A DNA stretch of 42,427 nt from Methylobacterium soli (lineage in GTDB: Bacteria; Pseudomonadota; Alphaproteobacteria; Rhizobiales; Beijerinckiaceae). The position numbers and the translations under genes are program-made. The stretch lies in assembly GCF_008806385.1 (NCBI RefSeq), contig NZ_VZZK01000043.1, positions 1-42,427 on the forward strand, read 5' to 3'. Positions 7,237 through 15,684 of this stretch are shown one piece after another (the stretch's first letter is position 1; every line of letters begins with the position of its first letter). The notes below the pieces were generated by a model. The model saw nothing but the letters and a program-made list of their open reading frames with translations. It searched no databases and had not been told where the DNA came from.

Positions 7237-8487
7237 ATGAGCCAGCCGCTCGAAGGCATCAAGATCATCGACTTCACCCACGTCCAGGCGGGCCCCGCCT
7301 GCACGCAGCTGCTGGCTTGGTTCGGCGCCGACGTGATCAAGGTGGAGCGCCCCGGCGCCGGCGACGTGACGCGGACCCAGCTCCGCCACGTGGAGGACGC
7401 GGACGCCCTGTACTTCACGATGCTGAACAGCAACAAGCGTTCGCTGACGCTGGACACCAAGACGGCGCAGGGCAAGGAAGTCCTCGAGAAGCTGATCCGC
7501 GAATCCGACGTGATGGTCGAGAATTTCGGCCCCGGCGCCCTCGATCGCATGGGCTTCTCCTGGGCCCGCATCCAGGAGCTCAACCCGGGCATGATCCTCG
7601 CCTCGGTCAAGGGCTTCTCCGACGGCCACCATTACGAGGACCTGAAGGTCTACGAGAACGTGGCGCAATGCGCCGGCGGCGCCGCCTCGACCACGGGCTT
7701 CTGGGATGGCCCGCCCACCGTCAGCGCCGCGGCGCTGGGTGATTCCAACACCGGCATGCACCTCGCCATCGGCATCCTCACGGCGCTCCACCACAAGAAC
7801 AAGACCGGCAAGGGCCAGAAGGTCGCCGTCTCGATGCAGGATTCGGTGCTCAACCTCTGCCGCGTCAAGCTGCGCGACCAGCAGCGGCTCGATGCCCTCG
7901 GCTACCTCGAGGAATATCCCCAGTATCCGCACGGCGAGTTCTCCGACGTCGTGCCGCGCGGCGGCAACGCCGGTGGCGGCGGCCAGCCGGGCTGGGTGCT
8001 GAAGTGCAAGGGCTGGGAGACCGATCCGAACGCCTACATCTACTTCACGATCCAGGGCCATGCCTGGGCGCCGATCTGCAAGGCGCTCGGCAAGGAGGAG
8101 TGGATCGAGGATCCGGCCTACAACACGGCCCGTGCCCGCCAGGACAAGATCTTCGACATCTTCAACACGATCGAAGGCTGGCTCGCCGACAAGACCAAGT
8201 TCGAGGCGGTCGACATCCTGCGCAAGTTCGACATCCCGTGCTCGCCGGTCCTGTCGATGAAGGAGATCGCGGCCGATCCCTCGCTGCGCGCCAGCGGCAC
8301 CGTGGTCGAGGTTCCGCACCCGAAGCTCGGCTCGTACCTGACGGTCGGCTCGCCGATCAAGTTCTCGGACCTCAAGGTCGACGTGAAGGCCTCGCCGCTC
8401 CTCGGCGAGCACACCGACGAGGTGCTGCGCGGCCTCGGCTACACCGAGCAGCAGATCGAGCGCCTGCACCAGGAGCGGGCGGTCTGA
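7237..8487 (+). CDS. frc: Formyl-CoA:oxalate CoA-transferase
   Basis: This 416-residue class III CoA-transferase moves CoA from formyl-CoA to oxalate, making oxalyl-CoA for Oxc and releasing formate. The N-terminus LEGIKIIDFTHVQAGP is standard for the family. The catalytic aspartate falls at residue 169 in AALGDSNTGMH, the same number as in the characterised Oxalobacter enzyme. The mobile glycine loop is present as GGNAGGGGQPGW near 253-264. The start is supported by GGGAGAA about nine bases upstream. The gene ends in a strong terminator at 8512. Together with oxlT and oxc it completes uptake, activation and decarboxylation of oxalate to formate and CO2. Confidence 0.96.
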   Translation: MSQPLEGIKIIDFTHVQAGPACTQLLAWFGADVIKVERPGAGDVTRTQLRHVEDADALYFTMLNSNKRSLTLDTKTAQGKEVLEKLIRESDVMVENFGPGALDRMGFSWARIQELNPGMILASVKGFSDGHHYEDLKVYENVAQCAGGAASTTGFWDGPPTVSAAALGDSNTGMHLAIGILTALHHKNKTGKGQKVAVSMQDSVLNLCRVKLRDQQRLDALGYLEEYPQYPHGEFSDVVPRGGNAGGGGQPGWVLKCKGWETDPNAYIYFTIQGHAWAPICKALGKEEWIEDPAYNTARARQDKIFDIFNTIEGWLADKTKFEAVDILRKFDIPCSPVLSMKEIAADPSLRASGTVVEVPHPKLGSYLTVGSPIKFSDLKVDVKASPLLGEHTDEVLRGLGYTEQQIERLHQERAV

Positions 8488-8511
8488 GACCGTCCCCACC
8501 CGAATGACCCT

Positions 8512-8553
8512 GCGAGGGCGGCGCGCCGAGAGGTGCGCCGCCCTCGCGCGTTT
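8512..8553 (+). terminator. Terminator of frc
   Basis: A perfect 13-bp stem (arms 8512-8524 and 8535-8547) closes a ten-base loop and is followed by GCGTTTC. It starts 24 bases after the frc stop codon. The T run is short, as is common in very GC-rich genomes. Confidence 0.75.
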
Positions 8554-8863
8554 CTCGGCCCCGCTTCGAGGCCGGGCCCGTCCGCGCGGCCGACCTGCTG
8601 GAGATTGCCGAGCCAGGGCGACCTGCCGGCGCGCTTCAAACGCACCATCCATCGGCAGGCGGCGCAGAGGGGCAGGCTGAAACAGGCCGCGAGCGCCCCG
8701 ACAGGCGGCCACGCCCGCGCTGGATGTCGCCCCGCCTCACGGGATCGCCGCCCTCGCGGCGTCCGCGCTCAAGGTGGGATTCCTGCCCCTGTCGCCGTGA
8801 CACTGTGCCTGCCCGGCGAATGGGCAGCGCACCGCGCGACGGGCATGTCCGTTCCGGGAGCCC
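8554..8863. other. Spacer between convergent frc and the LRR kinase
   Basis: These 310 bases show no supported gene, repeat or recognisable site. Open frames here have no ribosome-binding site and no family-like sequence. Confidence 0.4.
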
Positions 8864-10177
8864 TCAGCCCGTCGATCCTGCGCCGACCTGCGCGCGGATC
8901 TCGGCCATGCGCGGGCGCGCTCGCGGGTCGGCCTGACAGCAGGCGCGCTCCAGCGCCCGCAGGGCGGTCGCCGCCTCGGGCTCCCGCGCGCAGCGATCGA
9001 GGAGTTCGCCCAGGAGCAGGCCCCAGGCCCGCACCTCGATCCGCTCCAGGGCAGTGCCCGCCACGCCGGCAGGCAACCCCGACGCGGCGCCGAAATCGCT
9101 GAGCACCGCCTCGCCCGCAACGCCGTCCCAGAGGATGTTGTGGGCGTAGAGGTCGCCGTGCAGGATCCCGCCCGCATGGAGATGCGCGGCGGCCTCCGCG
9201 ACGGCGCGCGCGATGCGGAGCGCGGCGCGCGGGTCCAGACGCAGGTCAGGGTCGTAGACGTCGCGGCTGCAGCTTGCGAGGCTCGGCGGCCCGGCGAGCG
9301 GTCGCCAACCCGGCGGCAGGAGCGGCATCAGGAGCCCGTCGACCCCCTCCGGATGTCCGGTGACCCGGCCGAGGGCGCCGGTGAGGTGCGGATGGCGGCC
9401 GGCCGCCAAGCAGGCCGCCATCTCGTGCTCGGGCAGGCCGTCGCTGGTCAGGCTGCCCTTGAACAGCTTGAGGGCGACGGCTTGCCCCGCGCCCGTGCCT
9501 CCCTTCCGCCAGAGCGCGCGATGCACGCGCCCCGAAGCGCCCTCCCCCAGCAGGGCGCCGGGCTCGAGGTGAGACCAGGCGACTTCGGGGGCCCGCGCCG
9601 GAGCCCGCGCCGCGCCCGCGAGCGGGTTTCCGCCCCAGGCGATCCAGGCGAGGGAGGGCAATTCCGCCAGCCAGGCCGGAAGGTCCTCGAACCGGTTGGC
9701 GGACAGGCGCAGGAGTTCCAGGTTCGGCGCGCCCGCGAGGGAGGCCGGCAGCGCCCGCAGGCGGTTGCCCGCCAGCATCAGCTTCTGGAGCTGAGGCCGC
9801 GCGCCCAGCGCCTCGGGAAGCGCCTCGATCCGGTTGTCCGTCAGCGTCAGCCAGCGCAGGGCGTTCGGCAGGGATTCGGCCGGAACCTCGCGCAATCCGC
9901 TTCCCCGGAAGCCGATCTGGCTCAGGGCCGGGCAATCCCCGAGGCAGGGCGGCAGCCGGGCGAAGCGGGTCCCGGAGCAGAACAGGATCCTGAGCTTGCG
10001 CAGCCGCCCCATGTCGTCGGGAAGCGCGCTGAGGCCGCTGCCACTGAGGTCGAGCATCTCCAGGGTGTCGGAAAGACCGAAGACCTCGCGCGGCAACGCC
10101 GCGAGCGCACCCGTGAGGCGCAGGCTGCGCGCACCCGCGAGATCTCCGCGCCGCAGCGCCTGCACTGTGTCCTGCAT
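8864..10177 (-). CDS. Leucine-rich-repeat protein kinase
   Basis: This 437-residue protein has two halves. Residues about 15-190 are leucine-rich repeats of the LxxLPxxL type (for example LRALPASLAG, NRFEDLPAWL). Residues about 203-430 are a Hanks-type kinase domain: glycine loop GEGASGRV (211-218), ATP-binding Lys237 in VALKLFK, catalytic HGDLYAHN (340-347, with Gly in place of the usual Arg of HRD) and DFG (361-363). No signal peptide or membrane segment is seen, so it is predicted to be cytoplasmic. The HGD form usually means no activation-loop phosphorylation switch. Its substrate is unknown. It lies 141 bases downstream of the esterase gene on the same strand, with a hairpin between, so it may be separately expressed. 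Confidence 0.88.
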   Translation of the reverse strand: MQDTVQALRRGDLAGARSLRLTGALAALPREVFGLSDTLEMLDLSGSGLSALPDDMGRLRKLRILFCSGTRFARLPPCLGDCPALSQIGFRGSGLREVPAESLPNALRWLTLTDNRIEALPEALGARPQLQKLMLAGNRLRALPASLAGAPNLELLRLSANRFEDLPAWLAELPSLAWIAWGGNPLAGAARAPARAPEVAWSHLEPGALLGEGASGRVHRALWRKGGTGAGQAVALKLFKGSLTSDGLPEHEMAACLAAGRHPHLTGALGRVTGHPEGVDGLLMPLLPPGWRPLAGPPSLASCSRDVYDPDLRLDPRAALRIARAVAEAAAHLHAGGILHGDLYAHNILWDGVAGEAVLSDFGAASGLPAGVAGTALERIEVRAWGLLLGELLDRCAREPEAATALRALERACCQADPRARPRMAEIRAQVGAGSTG

Positions 10178-10283
10178 CGTCGGATCCCCGCACCGTGGCG
10201 CGCCCTCGCCCCGACGCTTCGGGACGCCCCAGCTCTCGCAGGTCGCGCGGGGCCCGAGAAGCGCGGCGGCCGGCGGACGTCCA

Positions 10284-10313
10284 CCGGAGGGGCACCGGAT
10301 GGGGCCCCTCCGG
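10284..10313 (-). terminator. Hairpin downstream of the PHB-depolymerase-type gene
   Basis: A 10-bp perfect stem (CCGGAGGGGC and complement) closes a ten-base loop. It lies six bases after the stop codon of the minus-strand esterase gene. There is no T tract, so it could be a weak terminator or a 3' protective structure. Confidence 0.45.
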
Positions 10314-10318
10314 CCGGC

Positions 10319-11545
10319 TCAATGCCGGGTCGCGGCCTGCGCGCGCGCATGGGTCCTGAAGAAGCGCATCATCTCACGGCTCGCATCGGGGCCGCGCGGG
10401 TCGGTGTAGGTGCCGGCCGTGCTGCCGCCCGACCAGGCATGGCCGGCCCCGTGCAGCAGCCACTGCTCCAGCACCTCGCGGCCGGCCGCGTCGGCCTGGA
10501 CCGTGCGGGTATAGGCCATCCCGCCGGGCGTCTCGCCGCGCGTCACCGTCCTGACGAGGCCGTCGCGGGGCGTTGCCTGCGCGATGACCTGGTCGCCATT
10601 GACCGGGTTGACGGTCCGGTCGCCATCCCCGTGGAACACGATGGTGGGCACCGCCTCCCCCGCCCCGCGCGGCCAGACCGCGCCGCCGCCGTTCATGGCG
10701 GCGAAGGCCGAGGGCATGTCCCGGGCGGCGCCGCAGGCGAGGCCCGAATGCACGCCGATCGCGGCGAACAGGTCCGGGTAGGTCGCCCCCATGATGGCAG
10801 CGGCCGCGCCGCCCGCAGAGAGACCGGCCACGTAGATGCGGGCCGGATCGGCCGAGAACTCCGCCATCACCGCGCGGGTGATGCCGGCGATCAGCGCGGG
10901 CTCGCCGCCCTCCCGCTGCTGGTCGCCGGCGTTGAACCAGTTCCAGCACTTCTGCATGTTGGCCGATTGGGGCTGGCGCGGATAGGCGACCAGGAAGGTC
11001 TGCTCCTCGGCGACCGCGTTCATCCCCGTGCCGGCGGCGAAATCGTCCGGGTTCTGGGTGCAGCCGTGCAGCATCACCACGAGCGGCAGCGCCTGGCCGA
11101 CATAGCCGCTCGGGATGAACACCTTGTAGGTCCGGGCGCCCGCCTCGTTCGCGAAGGTCCGCTCCTCGAAGCGCGCCCCTTCCGGCACGGGCGGCGGCGC
11201 CTGCCGGCCGGAGCCGAGCCCCTCACCGAGGCCCGCGAGCGCGCCCGGCCCGGCGAGGCGGTCGCGGAACGCCCGCATCGTCTCGGCGAGATCGGGGAAG
11301 CCCGGGGCCTTGCCGGCCTTCTGCGCGTCGCCCGGCGCCGTCCAGGCCCCGCCGGCGGCCGAAGGGGGCACCATGTCGAGGGTCGGCCAGGATGCGGCAC
11401 CGCGCGGCGCGCGGTCCGAATGGCCCGGCGCGGCGTCCGGCGGGACGTCCGGCGCCTTGCGGCCCTGGAGCAGCGCCATGGCCTCGGCGAGCTTGCCGGC
11501 CCGGGTGAGCCGGGTGACCTCGCTCATATCGATCGTCTTGTGCAT
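10319..11545 (-). CDS. PHB-depolymerase-family esterase
   Basis: About 408 residues. The N-terminal 120 residues are low-complexity, rich in Ala, Pro and Gly, after a short helix (VTRLTRAGKLAEAMALLQG). The C-terminal part is an alpha/beta-hydrolase of the polyhydroxyalkanoate-depolymerase/feruloyl-esterase type: oxyanion motif LHGCTQNPDDFAAGTGMN, nucleophile in GLSAGGA, acid in FHGDGDRTVNP, and histidine in HGAGHAWSGG. No signal peptide is seen, so it is either cytoplasmic or exported another way. I chose the ATG at 11545 because GGAAGG is nine bases upstream of it and only three from the ATG at 11551. An RHH regulator lies 79 bases upstream on the same strand. The true substrate is not shown by sequence. 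Confidence 0.85.
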   Translation of the reverse strand: MHKTIDMSEVTRLTRAGKLAEAMALLQGRKAPDVPPDAAPGHSDRAPRGAASWPTLDMVPPSAAGGAWTAPGDAQKAGKAPGFPDLAETMRAFRDRLAGPGALAGLGEGLGSGRQAPPPVPEGARFEERTFANEAGARTYKVFIPSGYVGQALPLVVMLHGCTQNPDDFAAGTGMNAVAEEQTFLVAYPRQPQSANMQKCWNWFNAGDQQREGGEPALIAGITRAVMAEFSADPARIYVAGLSAGGAAAAIMGATYPDLFAAIGVHSGLACGAARDMPSAFAAMNGGGAVWPRGAGEAVPTIVFHGDGDRTVNPVNGDQVIAQATPRDGLVRTVTRGETPGGMAYTRTVQADAAGREVLEQWLLHGAGHAWSGGSTAGTYTDPRGPDASREMMRFFRTHARAQAATRH

Positions 11546-11624
11546 GGTCATGATCCTTCCTTCGCTCCGGCGGGGCCGGGCGGGAGCGCCGATGCGCGGT
11601 TGGGGGATGGGCGTTCGGTGGGCG

Positions 11625-12044
11625 TCAGGCGATCCGGTCGGCGAGGGCGGCCTTCACGGCCGGACTCGCGTGGAAGGCGCCGAGGACCTGGATCGAGGCG
11701 ATGGCCGCGCGGGCGAGGTCCGGCGTGACGTCTTCGGCGATGCTGGCGAGGCCGAGAACCTGAATGTGCAGCGGCAGGCCCGCGTCGCGCGCCGCCTCGA
11801 GATCGCGGCGGCTGTAATGCGACAGGCCGAGGCTAAGCTGGCGTCGCGCCACCGATTGGCGGACCGCCTCCTCCTGCCGTTCGAGCTGGTTGCGCACCGC
11901 GGTGCGGATGAAGTCGGCCCGGTTGGCATAGAACCCGTCTCGCACCATCAGATCGACGCGGCCGAGATCGACGAAGCCCAGATTGACCGTGACCTTCTCG
12001 CTGTCCGGCATCCTCGGCCGAAGCTCCTGAACGTTGCCCGCCAT
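11625..12044 (-). CDS. Ribbon-helix-helix (CopG-type) regulator
   Basis: This 139-residue protein carries a ribbon-helix-helix fold near residues 17-55: a beta strand KVTVNLGFVDLGRVDLMV followed by two helices in YANRADFIRTAVRNQLERQ. Proteins of this class bind DNA as dimers and usually repress. The longer C-terminal part (from about residue 60, with a repeated Ala/Ile-rich helix) is not recognised. The start at 12044 has GAGAGGG upstream. It precedes the PHB-depolymerase-type gene by 79 bases on the same strand, so it probably regulates that gene and itself. No paired toxin gene is seen, which argues against an antitoxin role. Confidence 0.75.
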   Translation of the reverse strand: MAGNVQELRPRMPDSEKVTVNLGFVDLGRVDLMVRDGFYANRADFIRTAVRNQLERQEEAVRQSVARRQLSLGLSHYSRRDLEAARDAGLPLHIQVLGLASIAEDVTPDLARAAIASIQVLGAFHASPAVKAALADRIA

Positions 12045-12152
12045 CTATTCACCCTCTCTACGCCATCCGGTTGGATGGTCTAGAGATGGCGAGCGCCAGC
12101 AAGGCCGCAAGGGGCGGGGCGTCAGAATTATCGGAGCCCGACGCCTCCCGGA

Positions 12153-13016
12153 TTATTGCGCGGTGACGCTCACGGTCACGCTCATGCTGGCGAATGCGTC
12201 GGCGGAACCGAGATAGCTGCCGACCACCGGCATGGCCTGGCGGATATCGCGGGCGACGGCGACCGGGATCAGGTTCGCGCCGCCCATGCTGCGATTGGTC
12301 GGATCGAAGGTGATCCAGCCCGCGCCCGGCAGGTAGACCTCCGCCCAGGCATGGGTGGACCCGGAATCGGCGGATCCCACGAGGGTGCGCGTCGGGTCGT
12401 GAAGGTATCCCGAGACGATGCGCGCCCCGAAGCCGAGGCTGCGAACGGCCTCGACGAACAGGGTCGCGAGATCGCGGCAGGAGCCCTGCGCACGCCACAG
12501 GGTCTCGTTCGGAGGCTGCGTCCCCTCGTCTTCCCGCGCCTGATACGCGGCCGCCTGGGCGACACCGGCATTGAGATCCTGGAGGAGCGCGAGGGTGTTG
12601 GTCGGGTTGCCGGCGACGAAGCCCTGCGCCCAGGCCCGCAGGCGGCCGTCATCGGGATATTGCTGGACCGTCAGGGCACCGAGATCGGTCCAGGCATCGT
12701 CGGTGTAGCGGAAGGGATAGGATTGCGCGCAGGCCGCGATGTCGAAGACCGGGTAGACCTGGGCGGACAGCGCGACCTCGGCCACGGCGTCGATCACGAG
12801 ATTGTCGGCGGGTGCCACGAAGGTGGCGGTGGCCAGCGCGTTGCCGGCAACGTCGTTGGCCCAGCTCACCGACGCATCGGGTGTCAAGCTGAGGCTGCTC
12901 GACACGAGGCGCACCTCGCGGCTCTCGCGGGGCCTGAGAAGCAGCCTGTGGGTGCCGAGGCTGACCGGCCAGCGATAGCGATACAGGGTCCGGTGATGGA
13001 TCCGTAGATTGATCAA
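12153..13016 (-). CDS. Transglutaminase-like cysteine protease family protein
   Basis: This 287-residue protein has the bacterial transglutaminase-like N-terminal sheet domain (residues 1-90, starting INLRIHHRTLYRYRWPVSLGTHRL) and a transglutaminase core. The Cys-His-Asp triad is visible in GSCRDLATLF, STHAWAEVYLPGAGW and ITFDPTNR. Such proteins are predicted peptidases or amidases; they are often found next to ATP-grasp and alpha-E genes, which are not present here. No signal peptide is seen. The start is a TTG at 13016, chosen because GGGAGG lies eight to nine bases before it and the family sequence begins there. An ATG out of frame sits between the two. Confidence 0.85.
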   Translation of the reverse strand: MINLRIHHRTLYRYRWPVSLGTHRLLLRPRESREVRLVSSSLSLTPDASVSWANDVAGNALATATFVAPADNLVIDAVAEVALSAQVYPVFDIAACAQSYPFRYTDDAWTDLGALTVQQYPDDGRLRAWAQGFVAGNPTNTLALLQDLNAGVAQAAAYQAREDEGTQPPNETLWRAQGSCRDLATLFVEAVRSLGFGARIVSGYLHDPTRTLVGSADSGSTHAWAEVYLPGAGWITFDPTNRSMGGANLIPVAVARDIRQAMPVVGSYLGSADAFASMSVTVSVTAQ

Positions 13017-13444
13017 AGGGCATTCCTCCCGAGAACCATCCGGCGTGCTCGGCGATTCCGCAAGGTGGATCATCCGGCAAAGCGATGCACGAAGCGACGC
13101 CCGCATGGCCGTCCGGAATCATCAGGAGACGCCAGGGCAACACGCCTCGACCAACGCGCAAATTCTCCTTCGCGGGCATCACGAATAGACAACGCGCAAA
13201 TCCAGATCCGTTCACGATCAGCAGGATCGCGTTACACGTCTCTCGTGGAAGAACCCCGATCCCGCGCAATGCGCCGCACCCTGAAAACCCTGATCAGCTT
13301 GGCACCATTGCCACGCCTCGGGCGTTGATCCGCCATGCGGGCCTTCACCGCCATGCGCGCAAGCGTGCAAGCCTGTCCTCGTGGGCACAGGCAAAACAAT
13401 CCCTGATTCAGGTCGGCATTCATGGGTGCGCCTGGGAGACAAAC
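13017..13444. other. Divergent spacer with a 12-bp direct repeat
   Basis: No gene is supported in these 428 bases. CAACGCGCAAAT occurs twice, at 13152-13163 and 13190-13201, exactly 38 bases apart. It lies between the divergent transglutaminase-like gene and the small plus-strand gene at 13445, so it may be a regulator-binding repeat. Confidence 0.45.
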
Positions 13445-13882
13445 GTGCCGGCACACCAGATTAGTGAGGCGGAGGCCGCAACGGACGTTCTGCTGCACAT
13501 CATCGCGACGTGCCGGGAAGGCCGCGTGACCTTCAGCGCCGTGTGTGAGGGTGGGGTTCTCACCACGTGGCCCGAGCCCGGATGCGCCCAGCCCGGCCCG
13601 GATTTCGGCGGGCGCCTCGGGAACGCCGCCGCGACGGCCTACTGGATGCAATTGCAGGGCCTCGGCGAATCCATCCACGCCACGGGCGGGCTCGATGCCC
13701 TCGACGAGGCCATCATGCACATCGTCCAGATGGACCCGGTCCACTCGGATTGGCGCGCGTTGGTTCTGGAGAGCGTGTGGTTCGACATCGGGCGCGCCCC
13801 CTCCACCGATAGGGTGATCGGTTCGGCCTCGGAGCGCGTGACTGCAGCGCGATCGGAGACGATTCCGGAACCCGCCCCTTGA
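13445..13882 (+). CDS. Small protein of unknown function
   Basis: This 145-residue frame has normal residue use for a soluble protein and no similarity I recognise. It begins VPAHQISEAEAATDVLLHIIATCREGRV and has a hydrophobic-patterned core with four to five helices (for example LDALDEAIMHIVQMD). No signal peptide or membrane segment is seen. I chose a GTG start at 13445 because GGGAG lies six bases upstream; the open frame extends further but upstream residues look like untranslated DNA. It is convergent with the small gene at 13902, 19 bases away. Confidence 0.6.
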   Translation: MPAHQISEAEAATDVLLHIIATCREGRVTFSAVCEGGVLTTWPEPGCAQPGPDFGGRLGNAAATAYWMQLQGLGESIHATGGLDALDEAIMHIVQMDPVHSDWRALVLESVWFDIGRAPSTDRVIGSASERVTAARSETIPEPAP

Positions 13883-13901
13883 GCGGCGCGCCGAGCCGGT
13901 C

Positions 13902-14144
13902 CTAATCCCAGTCCTGGCTGTCGACCTGGCAGGCGCCGCCCATGTAACGCTCGATGGCCGCCATGGTGGCATCGAGGGAGGCGTGAAGGCGCACGACGCC
14001 GTCCAGCCGGCTGCCGTCCTCCGGCATGATCTCGAAGGTTCCGGAGGGGCCGGAACTCTGGACCTTGCCGAGCGGCCGGCCGAGCCGGTCCTTCAGGCTC
14101 CACGCCAAGCCCTCGGACCCGATCGGGGTCAGCACCACGTCCAT
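13902..14144 (-). CDS. Small protein of unknown function, 80 residues
   Basis: The 80-residue product MDVVLTPIGSEGL... is a mixed-charge soluble protein with a predicted sheet part (WSLKDRLGRPLGKVQSS, FEIMPED) and a C-terminal helix (SLDATMAAIERYMGG). I do not recognise the family. The ATG at 14144 is supported by GAGGAGG upstream. It is divergent from the small gene at 14466 and convergent with the one at 13445. Confidence 0.7.
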   Translation of the reverse strand: MDVVLTPIGSEGLAWSLKDRLGRPLGKVQSSGPSGTFEIMPEDGSRLDGVVRLHASLDATMAAIERYMGGACQVDSQDWD

Positions 14145-14465
14145 GGCCGAGATCCTCCTCGAGGCCCGGAGGATACCGCAATTTCGGCCGTCCGTCCGGG
14201 CTGTGCCGGAAGGGGCCGGGTCCACCCGGCGATGTCCCCCGCCTCGAAGCCCGCTGCGGGAATGCTTTCGAATGGACGATCCGCGCGAGGGCGCGGTAAG
14301 GTCGATGCGCGGAGAGACACTGCGGTGATCCGATCGGTCGCCTCGCAGCCGGAGCGTTCGAGCGAGGGCGGGTTCTCCGCGACGGGGCCTGAGCGACAGG
14401 CAGGCTGCCGGAGACCCGAGAACGCCGCCATCCTGACCCCTCCTTCCCTCACCCGACGGTTGCCC
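14145..14465. other. Divergent spacer between two small genes
   Basis: These 321 bases contain no supported gene. I saw no clear promoter, dyad or repeat in them. Confidence 0.35.
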
Positions 14466-14645
14466 ATGACTGAACCGAAGAAGCTGGTCCGCGTGCTGAC
14501 GATCGAGGTTTCGGGCGGCTATGAACTCGTCATCGAATCGGATGATGGCCGCGTGGTCCGGGTGGTGGCGACCTCCCGGCAGATCGAGGCGCTGGCGCGT
14601 CAGTTCACGAAACTCGTGGATGACGAGGAGCAGGCCGGCGGCTGA
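14466..14645 (+). CDS. Small protein of unknown function, 59 residues
   Basis: The product begins MTEPKKLVRVLTIEV and looks like a three-stranded sheet (VLTIEVSGGYELVIES, RVVRVVATS) followed by a helix (RQIEALARQFTKLVDDE). It may be a small cytoplasmic regulator or a chaperone-like protein, but nothing in the sequence fixes a role. Coding is supported by the alternating hydrophobic pattern; no strong Shine-Dalgarno is seen, only TTGCCC and a pyrimidine-rich stretch. It is followed 153 bases later by another small plus-strand gene. Confidence 0.6.
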   Translation: MTEPKKLVRVLTIEVSGGYELVIESDDGRVVRVVATSRQIEALARQFTKLVDDEEQAGG

Positions 14646-14798
14646 TCCGCCCCGCAAACAGACGCGTCTTCGCGGCGGAGGCCTGAGAAGTGCGGGTCCC
14701 GATCCCCATATCAGGGTGTACGACGCCGCAAAGGCCGCCGCGACGTGGCCGGACCGCCCTTCGGTCGGCGCGGGTTCGGCCCACCGGAGGAGATCACC

Positions 14799-15047
14799 TT
14801 GTCCGACTTCATCGAGCACGCTCCCGATAAGCCCGAGCCCCTGGCCGAGCGCCAGAAGCGCTGGGCCCAGGAGAGCGCGGAAGCCTGGATCGCCCATGAC
14901 GCGGTCGTGCAGGCCCGTGACGAGAAGACGATCCGCCTCAAGGCCTTGCGGCTGGCCAAGCAGGCCGCCGACGCCGAGACCGAGCGTCAGCGCGCCGCCG
15001 AGGCGCCGGCGCGGAAAAAGCGCAAGCCGGCCCAGCCGAAGACCTGA
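14799..15047 (+). CDS. Small charged helical protein of unknown function
   Basis: The 82-residue product is highly charged and helical, ending in a basic tail, APARKKRKPAQPKT. The central part (ERQKRWAQESAEAWIAHDAVVQARDEKTIRLKALRLAKQAAD) is probably one long helix or coiled coil. The basic tail suggests nucleic-acid contact, which is inference only. I chose a TTG start at 14799 because GGAGGAG lies seven bases before it; an upstream ATG at 14745 has no ribosome-binding site. Confidence 0.6.
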   Translation: MSDFIEHAPDKPEPLAERQKRWAQESAEAWIAHDAVVQARDEKTIRLKALRLAKQAADAETERQRAAEAPARKKRKPAQPKT

Positions 15048-15157
15048 TCGGCGCCAGCAAGCCGGGTGCGGACCGGTCGATGCGCGCCCGGCGCGTGTCG
15101 GGCGGAAGCGCATCGGTTTGCCCGCCATCATGCGGGCGCCCGACGCGCCCAGACTAC

Positions 15158-15166
15158 TGGTATAAT
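15158..15166 (+). promoter_or_regulatory. Extended -10 promoter element
   Basis: TGGTATAAT is a perfect TGnTATAAT extended -10 in an AT-rich island (15155-15205) inside very GC-rich DNA. No good -35 is present, which is normal for extended -10 promoters. It would start a transcript near 15173, about 105 bases before the DUF6894 gene at 15279. Confidence 0.5.
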
Positions 15167-15278
15167 TTCACTAATTGATACGTTTAATTATTTGATGCAA
15201 AAGCTTCCGCGAGGAAATTGCGCCAAATCGCGCGGCCGGAACGGCTACGCATGACGCAAAGCGCGCCCCCAGAGAGTG

Positions 15279-15533
15279 ATGTCCAGGTATTTCTTCGATG
15301 TCGATGACGATGGCGTCGTGCAGGATGACCAGGGCGTCGAACTGATCAACCTTCACCTTGCCCGCAATTACGCAGTGCGCGTTGCGCAGGATTGCGCCAG
15401 CCGGCATCTGAGCGAGGGCCGGAACCGCTCCGTGGCGGTCAGCGTCCGCGATCCCGCGGGGCGGCGGATCCTGAAGATCTCCCTGACCTGCGTCATCGAG
15501 GACGGCGCGTCGGCCCATCCTTTGCCGCGCTAG
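15279..15533 (+). CDS. DUF6894 family protein
   Basis: This 84-residue protein starts MSRYFFDVDDDG and continues DDQGVELINLHLARNYAVRVAQD, which is the pattern of the DUF6894 family, small proteins common in Hyphomicrobiales. Their function is unknown. The fold is likely a small alpha/beta domain with a final strand RRILKISLTCVIED. The ATG at 15279 has AGAGAG close upstream; GTG at 15276 would add one residue. An extended -10 element lies 113 bases upstream. Confidence 0.8.
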   Translation: MSRYFFDVDDDGVVQDDQGVELINLHLARNYAVRVAQDCASRHLSEGRNRSVAVSVRDPAGRRILKISLTCVIEDGASAHPLPR

Positions 15534-15644
15534 GGCCGTGCCCGGCCATGACGGGCCGGATCACCGGACGCGATGTTCGCTCCGGTGCGCGCCTTGCCGC
15601 CGAATCGACGGCCAGGGCGCGTCGTTCCGCCTCGGATCATTGAT

Positions 15645-15666
15645 CCCCGGCCGGTCACGGCCGGGG
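15645..15666 (-). terminator. Hairpin downstream of the membrane-protein gene
   Basis: A 9-bp perfect stem (CCCCGGCCG and complement) closes a four-base loop, 18 bases after the minus-strand stop codon at 15685. It has no T tract. It may end the csbD-like operon. Confidence 0.45.
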
Positions 15667-15684
15667 TGTCGTTGCCGGGATCGA

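Noticed and set aside
9140..11728. Long plus-strand open frame (862 codons) opposite the LRR kinase and esterase genes
   Set aside because: It is rich in Arg, Gly and Ala with no domain, and both minus-strand genes have clear motifs and starts.
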